DNA of 64,000 nucleotides, taken from Streptomyces hygroscopicus. GTDB taxonomy: Bacteria > Actinomycetota > Actinomycetes > Streptomycetales > Streptomycetaceae. Positions 18,099 through 25,722 of the stretch are shown piece by piece. The notes beneath the pieces were generated by a model. That model searched no databases, was not told the origin of the DNA, and saw only the letters and a list, made by a program, of their open reading frames with translations. Where the stretch lies: positions 11,904,001 to 11,968,000 of the forward strand of contig CP018627.1 in the NCBI GenBank assembly GCA_002021875.1. Direction: 5' to 3'. Both the position numbers and the translations under genes were made by a program. Positions within the stretch are counted from its first letter, which is position 1. The number at the start of each line of letters is the position of its first letter.

Positions 18099-18270
18099 GT
18101 GCTGATCGGATCGCTGTGCTCCGACGTGGGCAGCCTTGACCTGGGCGTACAGGCCGCCCTCAGCGGCCACATCGCCTGGCACGCTGAGACCGATCCCCAC
18201 GCCACCCGGGTATTCGCCCGCCCGCCACTGGCAGGTGCTCAACCTGGGTGACGTACAAGCCATTGACTGA
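18099..18270 (+). pseudogene. C5-cytosine DNA methyltransferase N-terminal remnant
   Basis: VLIGSLCSDVGSLDLGVQAA and HIAWHAETDPHATRVFAR correspond to the SAM-binding motif I region of cytosine-5 methylases (G-S-l-c-S-g-x-G-g-L-D). A one-base shift after FAR moves the homologous continuation (HWQVLNLGDVQAID) to another frame, and the Trp codon expected next is TGA. The catalytic Pro-Cys motif and all later parts are missing. Together with the preceding fragment it marks a decayed modification module. Confidence 0.65.
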
Positions 18271-18510
18271 CACCGGGTCCGGCCGTGTGCGTCCTCACGG
18301 CCGGGTTTCCCTGTCAGGACCTCTCGGTTGCGGGCTCCCGCACCGGGGTGCCAAAGGCTCGCCGAACCAGAAGCACGACGACGGCAGCCTCACCCTCTCC
18401 TCCACCCTCACCTTCAGACTGCGCAAACCCTTGACAGAGCGCCCACGCGATTGTTCTGTACACGACAGATTTGAGCGCTCAAATGGCTGGAGGGGAGTAG
18501 CGCCATGTAG

Positions 18511-18770
18511 ACCCAGCGGGTGCCGAGCGCCTGCTCCATGGGCCGGGTCGGTGCCGCGGGTGACAACGCCGCGATGGAGAGCTTCTTCGCGCTGCTGCAG
18601 AAGAACGTCCTCGATCGCCGTACCTGGGCCACCCGCCAGGAGTTGCGGATCGCGTCGTGACCTGGACCGAGCGCACCTACCACCGGCGCCGACGGAAACG
18701 ACGCCTGGGCCGATTGACCCCCGTCGAGTACGAGACCATCACGACCCCACCCGCGGCCCTGACTGCATGA
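18511..18770 (+). pseudogene. IS3-family transposase C-terminal remnant
   Basis: DNAAMESFFALLQKNVLDRR, then (in the next frame) VVTWTERTYHRRRRKRRLGR and LTPVEYET form the C-terminal end of an IS3 OrfB. One base is gained or lost near 18655. The N-terminal two thirds are missing. A stop codon lies just before 18511. Confidence 0.72.
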
Positions 18771-18789
18771 ACCCCGCTGTCACCCGATC

Positions 18790-19230
18790 ATGCAGCAGTC
18801 CCTCTTCCCGTGCCGCTACTGCGGAGGAGATGTTCATCGGGCTCAGTGGCAAGGCCGTGCGACCAGGCTCGATGACTACGGGCCCTACCTCGATCAGCGT
18901 TGGCAGGAAGGCTGCGCCAACGCCTGGAAACCGTGGGAGGAGATCAGGGAACAGGGCTATCCCCGCAGCTACGCCGGTGTCCGTGCCTACGTCAGCAGGA
19001 CGCTTCGCGGCAAACCCCAACCGGTTGGCCCCCTCACGCCGTCGGCCCGGACCGTTACGCGCTGGATCCTCACCCACCCCGACGCCCTACCCGAAGGCGA
19101 CCGGCTCCAGCTCAACGCCGTCCTGGCCAATCTCCCCGAGCTGACGGCGCTTGCCGAGCACGTGCGCGCCTTCGGGTACATGGTCGCTCACCTCGAATCA
19201 ACGACGCTTGCCACGGGTGTAGGCCGCTGA
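18790..19230 (+). pseudogene. ISL3-family transposase remnant
   Basis: This fragment parallels the intact ISL3 transposase of this window (52.5-54.1 kb): RATRLDDYGPYLDQRWQEGC here against RATKLDAYKPYLDQRWQEGC there, then AWK.WEEIR and a common LRGKPQPVGP block. The upstream SRAATAEEMF piece is in another frame, so there is a frameshift near 18840. The N-terminal half and the C-terminal helix after VAHLE are missing. Confidence 0.78.
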
Positions 19231-19606
19231 TCAGGTAAAATATGGGCCGCAGGGCCTTGCCCGGTGAGTCTGATCGTGTCGTCATTGACCGCTGTTTACT
19301 GCCTTGAAGGGCACGGCGAGGGCACGACTGCGGCACGTAATGAGATCGCCCCTGCTCCTGCTGCCTGATTACGGAGGTTCTCTACGGGAGGCTGCCGGGG
19401 TCGGAGGTCGCTTCGCAGTCGCAGACATCTGTCGGGCGAGGTCAGTGTGGCCCGATGAGGGTCGGCCCGGCGACCAGTGCGGCCCACGCCAAGGGGAGGG
19501 CGAGCAGTCAACACCGCCTGGCGGTGAGCTGCGGTCGGCTGATGGAGCAGTTACCCGGCTGCGGCCGACGCCGTAGAGGGGCGTGCGCGGCCTGTCGGGC
19601 ACAAGA
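19231..19606. other. Stretch without a recognisable gene
   Basis: It follows the ISL3 remnant and precedes the 3' end of the TetR gene. I see no coding pattern, strong hairpin or family match. Confidence 0.5.
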
Positions 19607-20284
19607 TCACATCATGGTCTGGTCGAATTCGTCCTGGTCAAGAGCGGGGTGGGCCAAAGGGGTGGGGCGATCCCGTTCGTGACGTAGGCCGTCCAGAATG
19701 AGTGTGAGGTAGCGCTTCCACAGCTCAGGTGTGACGTTCCGGCTGTGCTGCGTGACTGCCCCGAGCATGAGCTGGATGAGGGGGAAGTCGGACGGTTCGA
19801 TGTCGTCGCGCAGTTGGCCCGCTTGCTGGGCACGCGTGATGACAGCGGTGACCGCGGGGGTGAGGCGTTCCCGGGCGGCGGCTGCCCGGTTTTTACCAGG
19901 TGCGCTTTCCAGGAGGACCTCTCTCAGCCCGCGGTCATCGGCGAAGTCCTGACCGGTGGCGAAGAAGAGCTGCACGAAACCTTCCCAGGGGTCTTCATGG
20001 GAGAGGGCCTGTTCCGCCCGCGCGATCAAGTGCTGCAAGGCGCCTTCGAAGACGGCATCGATCAGTTCGTCGCGGTTGGCGAAGCGACGGTAGGCCGTGC
20101 CGACGCCGACGCCCGCATGGCGGGCGACGTCGTCGAGGGTGACATCCAGTCCCCGGTGGGCGAAGAGCTCCTGAGCAGCCGCGATGATGCGCCGCCGATT
20201 GCGCTCCGCATCCACCCGCAAGGGGCGCGCCGGGAGGCTCTCGGGGTGTGGGGCGGAGGTGGTTCGGCGGCTCATGACTCCCAT
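19607..20284 (-). CDS. TetR/AcrR-family transcriptional repressor
   Basis: A 225-residue regulator. The N-terminal helix-turn-helix spans about residues 30-75 (RRIIAAAQELFAHRGLDVTL, then DVARHAGVGVGTAYRRFANR), followed by a variable ligand-binding helical domain. It is divergent from the FAD-dependent monooxygenase gene, and the 185-base space between them holds two similar 21-base palindromes, probably its operators. The arrangement is that of a self-regulated repressor that senses the monooxygenase substrate. An alternative ATG at 20275 begins MSRRTTSA. Confidence 0.9.
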   Translation of the reverse strand: MGVMSRRTTSAPHPESLPARPLRVDAERNRRRIIAAAQELFAHRGLDVTLDDVARHAGVGVGTAYRRFANRDELIDAVFEGALQHLIARAEQALSHEDPWEGFVQLFFATGQDFADDRGLREVLLESAPGKNRAAAARERLTPAVTAVITRAQQAGQLRDDIEPSDFPLIQLMLGAVTQHSRNVTPELWKRYLTLILDGLRHERDRPTPLAHPALDQDEFDQTMM

Positions 20285-20295
20285 CTTACCCGGAA

Positions 20296-20316
20296 ACCGG
20301 AGATGACCTCTCCGGT
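20296..20316. promoter_or_regulatory. Palindromic operator 1 (TetR-monooxygenase intergenic region)
   Basis: A near-perfect inverted repeat with arms ACCGGAGA and TCTCCGGT lies 12 bases from the TetR start codon. It shares the core GGAGATG..C.TCTCC with the second palindrome 44 bases away. Confidence 0.7.
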
Positions 20317-20339
20317 TTTGGTGCTATGGTGGCCCCATA

Positions 20340-20360
20340 AGTGGAGATGGCATCTCCACT
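20340..20360. promoter_or_regulatory. Palindromic operator 2 (TetR-monooxygenase intergenic region)
   Basis: A perfect 21-base inverted repeat with arms AGTGGAGATG and CATCTCCACT, 110 bases before the monooxygenase start. The centre-to-centre distance to operator 1 is 44 bases, about four helical turns, which would put two repressor dimers on one face of the DNA. Confidence 0.75.
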
Positions 20361-20469
20361 TCTCTGGTACCCAGAGAGCCATGAGCACCCTCGCCCGTGA
20401 AGAGAGCCCGCCGCAGGCAGAGCAGGCCGCGAGTCGGCGCGATCGTCTACGGCAAAGGAGAAGATCGTC

Positions 20470-21681
20470 ATGAACACGCCCCGCGCCTTGATCGTCGGAA
20501 TGGGTATCGGCGGCCTGGCCACGGCCATGCGTCTGCGTGAGGTCGGCTGGGAGCCCGTACTCGTCGAACGCGCCTCGGAGAGGCGCCCCGCCGGATACTT
20601 CATCGGCCTGTTCGAGACCGGCCGCGCCACTGCGCAGCGGATGGGCGTGCTTGATGCCATCGGCAACCGGGCCGGCGCCGACAGCATCACCTACGACATC
20701 GAGCGGTCGGGCCGCCGCCGTCCCGGCATGGGGTACGGCGACTTGCCCGGCGACCCCCGCCTGATCCTGCGCGGAGACATCGAGGCCGCCCTCTACGACG
20801 TCGTCGCTCCCCACACCGAGATCCGCTACGGCGCGACACCGATCGCCATCGACGAACACCCCCACGGAGTGGACGTCACGCTGCGTACCACCGCGGGCGA
20901 CGAAACCACCGAGAGCACGGAGTGCTTCGACCTCGTGGTGGGCGCCGACGGCTTGCGTTCCACCGTGCGCCGTCTGGCCTTCGGCCCGGACCAGGAGTTC
21001 ATGCGGCCGCTCGGCCACATCATCGGCGCCACGATCCTCAAGGAACCCGTGCCGGACTACCGGCCCCACGACGGCGTCGTCCTGGCCGAACCCGGCCGCT
21101 CCGCATGGACTTTCCCCTTCACCGACCACCAGCCTGGGGTGCTGTTCAACTACCGCACCGACGACGAGGACGCCCAGTTCCGCCGCCCTCCCATCGAGTC
21201 GCTGCGCCGCGCCTTCGGCCCCGAACCGACCGGGCCCGTACTGGAACACCTCCTTGAGCAGTTCGAGCAGGCCGACGACTACCTCTTCGACTCCGTCCAC
21301 CAGGTGGAGATGCCGACCTGGCACACCGACCGCGTCGTCCTGCTCGGCGACTCCGCTTGGTGCATGACCCTCTACTCCGGCATGGGCGCTTCCACCGCCC
21401 TGGCCGGCGCGGACCTCCTCGGCACCCTGCTGCAGCGCAACGGCGGCAACACCACCCGGGCGCTACGCGAATGGGACCAGCGGCTCCGCCCCTTCATCGC
21501 CCTCCAACAGCGCAGTGGCCGCACGCAGGGCCTGACGATGTTCGTCCCTCAGAGCCACCGGGACAAGGCCGTCCGGACCTTCACCCAGAGGTTGACGAGC
21601 CATCCCGTCGGCAAGCGCCTGATGAAGACCCTGGCCGCCCGGCAGTTCAAGGAGAAGTCCATCGACATCGCCGCTGTCTGA
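20470..21681 (+). CDS. FAD-dependent aromatic-type monooxygenase
   Basis: A 403-residue class A flavoprotein monooxygenase of the PHBH/TetX fold. The N-terminus has the FAD-binding dinucleotide motif GMGIGGLATAMRLREVGWEP, then the family's R-G-D-I block (LRGDIEAALYD) and DLVVGADGLRSTVRR, and finally RVVLLGDSAWCMTLYSGMGA, the GD motif that contacts the FAD ribityl chain. Such enzymes hydroxylate aromatic compounds or antibiotics; TetX-like proteins inactivate tetracyclines. The AAGGAGAAG ribosome site sits before the ATG. Control is probably by the divergent TetR through the two palindromes. A substrate cannot be deduced. Confidence 0.9.
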   Translation: MNTPRALIVGMGIGGLATAMRLREVGWEPVLVERASERRPAGYFIGLFETGRATAQRMGVLDAIGNRAGADSITYDIERSGRRRPGMGYGDLPGDPRLILRGDIEAALYDVVAPHTEIRYGATPIAIDEHPHGVDVTLRTTAGDETTESTECFDLVVGADGLRSTVRRLAFGPDQEFMRPLGHIIGATILKEPVPDYRPHDGVVLAEPGRSAWTFPFTDHQPGVLFNYRTDDEDAQFRRPPIESLRRAFGPEPTGPVLEHLLEQFEQADDYLFDSVHQVEMPTWHTDRVVLLGDSAWCMTLYSGMGASTALAGADLLGTLLQRNGGNTTRALREWDQRLRPFIALQQRSGRTQGLTMFVPQSHRDKAVRTFTQRLTSHPVGKRLMKTLAARQFKEKSIDIAAV

Positions 21682-21788
21682 CCACGACCCCGCCGGACCT
21701 CGGCGCCGTTCGTCCTCCCGGACGGCGAGAGCCATGCCGCCGCAAGAGACACGATGACCACAACGCACCCCACAGAGTGGAAGGCCGC

Positions 21789-22781
21789 ATGGGTACGACG
21801 CCCTCGTCCGATGCTCCATCAGTCCGCTTCTCCACTGAAGGCATCCCCGAGCCGGATCGGGTGGCGTCCTGGGAGGCCCACAATGCCGCCTCGGTGGCGC
21901 CTATGCGCTGTCGCTCTCTGGCGTCTGGCTTCTACGCCTCCAGGGTCCGCACCACGATCGGCCGGCTCGATGTTCTGCGGACGACCGCGACATCGCATGT
22001 GATCGAGCGCGACGCGGGGCACGTACGCGGCCATCCCCTCGACCAGGTGGCCGTGCACATGATCCTGCGTGGTGAGTCCGCTTTCTGCACCAGTGAAGGC
22101 GTCCTCACGCTGCGCCCGGGGCAGGTCCTCCTCCGCGGCGACCTGCCGTTCCTGCACGGCTACACCAGTGACCTGCACGACCTGGTGGTCGGGGTGCCGC
22201 GTTCCGTATATGCCGAATTCACGCACGGGGCACCACCGTCCCGGCCGCAGGTCGTCGACGTCAACGGCCCCCTGGGCGCCTGCGTGAGCGCTCTCGGGCG
22301 CCTGCTCGACGGGGTCGCCCGGGCGGATGCCTCCGCGATGCCGGACGACGCGACGGTGCTGGAATTGTTGGCGCCGCTTGCCTCCGGGCGGCGTGCGCCC
22401 CTGTCAGCGGATGCCCACTACGCCGCCGCCCGTGAGGTGGTCGAGTGCCATCTGCACGACCCGGGGCTGAGCGCGAGGTCCGTCGCGGCACGGATCGGCA
22501 TCAGCGAGCGTCACCTCTCTCGGGTGTTCGCCGCCCAGAACACGACCGTGCCGCAGTTCGTGCGCGGTCTGCGGCTGGACCGCGCCCATCGGATGCTGGC
22601 GACATCCGGTGGACGTGAGCGCCTCACGGTGGCCGAGGTCGCCCGCAGGTGCGGCTTCGCCTCCGCCTCGCACTTCTCGACGAGCTTCGCCAAGCGCTTC
22701 GGCACGCGCCCCACGGACCTCGCGCGGCAGGCTCGCGGCATGGCCGCCGTCAGGGCTGAGGGTGCGCGCCGAGCGGGATGA
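21789..22781 (+). CDS. AraC-family transcriptional regulator
   Basis: A 330-residue regulator with an N-terminal cupin-like sensing region (about residues 20-170, AraC-binding-like) and a C-terminal double helix-turn-helix: ARSVAARIGISERHLSRVFA, then VAEVARRCGFASASHFSTSF and FGTRPTDL. The ATG at 21789 has GGAAGG upstream; a longer frame that begins inside the monooxygenase gene is not used. It lies 108 bases after that gene and ends at a strong terminator. It might co-regulate the monooxygenase or the convergent flavin reductase operon, but no direct evidence is present. Confidence 0.9.
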   Translation: MGTTPSSDAPSVRFSTEGIPEPDRVASWEAHNAASVAPMRCRSLASGFYASRVRTTIGRLDVLRTTATSHVIERDAGHVRGHPLDQVAVHMILRGESAFCTSEGVLTLRPGQVLLRGDLPFLHGYTSDLHDLVVGVPRSVYAEFTHGAPPSRPQVVDVNGPLGACVSALGRLLDGVARADASAMPDDATVLELLAPLASGRRAPLSADAHYAAAREVVECHLHDPGLSARSVAARIGISERHLSRVFAAQNTTVPQFVRGLRLDRAHRMLATSGGRERLTVAEVARRCGFASASHFSTSFAKRFGTRPTDLARQARGMAAVRAEGARRAG

Positions 22782-22784
22782 CAC

Positions 22785-22820
22785 GGAACGGGCCCAGTAG
22801 CCGACTACCGGGCCCGTTCC
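22785..22820. terminator. Bidirectional terminator between AraC and flavin reductase genes
   Basis: GGAACGGGCCCAGTAG and CTACCGGGCCCGTTCC form a 16-base stem with one mismatch and a four-base loop, starting four bases after the AraC stop. It lies between two convergent genes and should work on both strands. Confidence 0.85.
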
Positions 22821-22852
22821 GCAGCGAGCGCGACCTTTGACGCCTCAGGTGC

Positions 22853-23401
22853 TCAGACCTGCCGCGGCCCTGCGGACAGGGCTTCGAACGAGCCCCGGAA
22901 GAACAGCAGGGGAGCGGCGTCCTGGTGGCCTGCCAGCGCCACCACCCGGCCCACGACCAGCAGGTGGTCGCCGATGGGGTACTCCTCGACCAGTTCGCAC
23001 TCGACATGGCCCACTGTGCCGTCGAGCAGGGGAGCGCCGGTGACCTCGCGACGCCACAGCACCCCCGCGAACTTGTCGCCGCCACTGCGGGCGAACGCCG
23101 TGGCGAGTTCGGCTTGGTCCTCGGCGAGGATGTTGGCCGCGAACCGGCCGGCCTCGCGGATCGTCGGATAACTCCTGGAGGTGACCGCCGGAGCGAACGC
23201 GACCAGCGGCGGGTCCAGCGACAGGCTCATGAAGGACTGACAGGTCAGGCCGGTCGTGTGGCCGCCGAGCGAGACGGTGACGACCGTGACGCCGGAGCAG
23301 AACCGGCCGAGCACATCGCGAAATCGGGCCGCATCGAAGTCCGGAGCGGTGCCCGGGACGGCGTCACGGGCAGTGTTGGGGATGATGACCCCGGTCTTCA
23401 T
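22853..23401 (-). CDS. Flavin reductase family protein (FMN reductase component)
   Basis: A 182-residue protein of the flavin reductase (HpaC/DszD-like, split-barrel) family: FRDVLGRFCSGVTVVTV near residue 30, TCQSFMSLSLDPPLVAF at about residue 55 and GHVECELVEEYPIGDHLLVV near residue 130. It supplies FMNH2 or FADH2 to a separate oxygenase. Its ATG overlaps the stop of the upstream monooxygenase gene (TGATG), so the two form a coupled two-component system. It could also feed the two NtaA-type enzymes at 10.8 and 16.3 kb. Confidence 0.9.
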   Translation of the reverse strand: MKTGVIIPNTARDAVPGTAPDFDAARFRDVLGRFCSGVTVVTVSLGGHTTGLTCQSFMSLSLDPPLVAFAPAVTSRSYPTIREAGRFAANILAEDQAELATAFARSGGDKFAGVLWRREVTGAPLLDGTVGHVECELVEEYPIGDHLLVVGRVVALAGHQDAAPLLFFRGSFEALSAGPRQV

Positions 23402-24534
23402 CAGGAACCCGCCTTCGTCGTCTCGCCGTTCACGGTGGTGGACTCGACGTCGGACACGGTCCGGGCCGGGCCGGCGGCCCCCAAGTCGGCGACAGCGAAA
23501 CGAAGTGCCATGAGCTCCCGCGTCATCGCACCCGAGTGGGCGCGGTAGGCACTGAAATGCCGCCAGTAGCGCTCGGTACGGGACGCCTGATGGAGCGCGC
23601 TCGATCCGCCGGTGTGGACGAGGAGGCCCATCGCCTCGGTGGCGAACCGTCCGCCTTGCGCACACAGGTTCGTCAGACGCAGGTCGTCGGCGAGGCCGAA
23701 CTCCCCCTCGCCCCGGACCTCGCGCTTACAGAGGTCGTGATACAGCTCCCCCACCTGCTGCAGCACCGCCGCGGCGGCGTCGAGCAGGGAGCACGCCTCG
23801 CCGTACCACTGCTGGTAGTGGGCGTCGTCAGCGCGCAGACCGTGCGGGTTCCACATCGGCTTCTTCTCCAGCAGCGCCGACCGGTACTCGTCGAGCATGG
23901 CGCGACCGATGCCGGTCGCGACAGCGAGACTCTCGCCGAAGAAGAAGCCCGTGAGGCGCCCCGCGTACATGGGATTGCCGTGCAGAGCCATTCCGACGGG
24001 CTCGGCCCACGGATGGTCCTGCCCCTCGGCCTCGCGCACATTGCCTCGTGGCACCACGGCGTTCTCCATGCGGATGGAGGGCGAGCCGCTGCCCCGCAGA
24101 CCGATGCCGTCGCCCCAGTCGTCGAGCACCGTGTAGCACGACCGCGGAACTACCGCTATGCCGAAGCGGGGCGTGCCGTCCTCGCCCGGCGGCAACGCGA
24201 CGCTGCCGAGCGCGTGGGTCGAGTACGGAGCTCCCGAGTTGTAACCCCAGGTGCCCGTCAGTTCCCAGCCGTCACGGTGGGGAACCGCGCGGACCGAGGG
24301 GACGATGCGGTGGGGCGCGATGAAGTGTGCGTCCTTGCCCATCGCATCGGCCTGGACGTCGGGACCGAACTGTGAGGCAAACGCGAGCGCGTGTCCCGCG
24401 CCGAGGGCCAGGCACCAGCCCGTGGAGGGGCAGCCTCGGGCGATCTCGACGATCACCCGGTAGAACTCGGACACCCGCAGCTCGTAGCCGCCGAACGCCT
24501 GGGAAAGCCTCTGCCCAGAGTTCGCGGCCGACAC
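23401..24534 (-). pseudogene. Acyl-CoA-dehydrogenase-type flavin monooxygenase, N-terminally truncated
   Basis: The protein matches the group D flavin monooxygenases with an acyl-CoA dehydrogenase fold (HsaA, HpaB C-terminal, DszC relatives): GGYELRVSEFYRVIVEIARG, CPSTGWCLALGAGHALAFAS, GLRGSGSPSIRMENAVVP. Complete relatives have roughly 60-70 further residues before GGYEL that form the first helical domain. Here they are replaced by an out-of-frame piece of a HAD phosphatase gene, and the first 15 residues of the open frame are not family sequence. It remains coupled to the flavin reductase. The product is probably non-functional, though a shortened protein from the ATG at 24534 cannot be excluded. 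Confidence 0.78.
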
Positions 24535-24586
24535 CTCGGGTATCTACGAGTGTGTGGTCGATGTCCCACAACACGAGCAGCGACAC
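24510..24586 (-). pseudogene. HAD-family hydrolase 5' fragment
   Basis: From a GTG at 24586 the minus strand reads SLLVLWDIDHTLVDTRGVGR and then ELWAEAFPG, the N-terminal DxD motif (here DID) of HAD phosphatases. It is cut after about 26 residues, where the sequence switches to the acyl-CoA-dehydrogenase-type gene. It is divergent from an XRE regulator gene, an arrangement probably older than the rearrangement. Confidence 0.72.
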
Positions 24587-24669
24587 TGTCTCGCCTTCCG
24601 ATCGTTGGATACCGGCCCCTGTTGGTGACGGGCACCATACGCTGAGTGGGGATACGCACGGAGGTAGGC

Positions 24670-25466
24670 ATGGTCGCATCCGATCTGCCCGTCGGCGACA
24701 GGATCAGGCACTATCGCGGCAAACGGCGACAGGACGTTTCGGGCTCGCCGGTATCTCTCCCGACTACCTGTCCCAGATCGAACGGGGGCTCAAGATCCCG
24801 TCGCTGCCGATCCTGCACGCCATCGCCCAGGAGCTCGGAGTGCCCACCGCCGCGCTGCTCGCTGACACGCCCACGCCCAGCCGCGTGCTCCCGGATACGA
24901 CCGAGCCCGCGATCGTGCAGGCGCTAATGGGCTACGGGCCGCCTCGCAGCGCCCCCGCTGCCGAGCCGACAGCGCTACGCGAGCGTGTGGAGAGCGACTG
25001 GCGAGCCTGGCAAAGCAGCCAGACGCGGTTCACTGACATGGCTGGTGTCCTGCCCAGCCTGATCGCTGATGCCGAGCACGCTGCGCGGGCCCACCGTTCA
25101 GCCGAGGACACCGGCCGACGCCGGGACGTCATGCGCGCGACGGCTGACCTCTACTTACTACTGCGGTCGTACCTGCGACGCACTGGGCGTGTGGATCTGT
25201 CGATGATGGCTGCCGATCGGGCGGTAAGGGCAGCCGAGGAGGCAGACGATCCGCTGCGGATAGCGGCTGCTCAGTGGAACCTGGGACACATTCTCCTGGC
25301 AGCGCAGGAGCCAGACGGCGCCAAGCAGGTCGCGCTGCGCGCTGTCGACGAACTACGCCAGGTGCCCATGGCCGCCTCGGACCGGGTCGCGATGTCGGGT
25401 GCGCTCCAACTGGTGGCGGTCGTCGCCGAAGCCAGGCGCCGCAACTGGTCGGCGCCCCGGCCTTGA
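24670..25466 (+). pseudogene. XRE-family helix-turn-helix regulator, frameshifted
   Basis: The start is ATG at 24670: VASDLPVGDRIRHYRGKRRQ is followed, in a different frame from about 24738, by LAGISPDYLSQIERGLKIPS, LHAIAQELGVPTAALL and a long helical C-terminal part resembling TPR-containing Streptomyces regulators. The one-base shift falls inside the DNA-binding domain, and the C-terminus ends soon after VVAEARRRNW, earlier than expected. It was probably a DNA-binding sensor beside the HAD gene. Confidence 0.72.
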
Positions 25467-25533
25467 GCCGGGGCTGATCTCCCCTCTGCGGGGGAGGCGG
25501 ACCGCGGCGCGGGCACATCGTCGACGATGTGCC
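25455..25533. repeat. Three consecutive perfect or near-perfect hairpins
   Basis: CCCCGGC-CTTGA-GCCGGGG (25455-25473), CTCCCC-TCTGC-GGGGGAG (around 25479-25496) and a perfect 22-base palindrome with arms GGCACATCGTC/GACGATGTGCC (25512-25533) follow each other within 80 bases. The first two could end transcription of the broken XRE gene. The third has no loop and looks more like a protein-binding or crossover site. Confidence 0.6.
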
Positions 25534-25722
25534 GGGGGCGGTGAGCATGCTGGCCTTCACCGTCCACCGCCGTCCACGGTGCTCGACGCCGATGTATACG
25601 ACGCCGCCTTTGCCGCCCGGTATGCGGCGTTGAACGCGTCCAGGGCCGCCTTGGCGAGTTCACCTGTTCACCGCACTCCGCGAAGCGCTTCCGAGGGCCC
25701 CGCAGCCTCTAGGGTCGCTCGC

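Noticed and set aside
21357..21788. N-terminal extension of the AraC regulator
   Set aside because: It overlaps the FAD monooxygenase gene in another frame and lacks any regulator-like sequence; the ATG at 21789 has a ribosome site.
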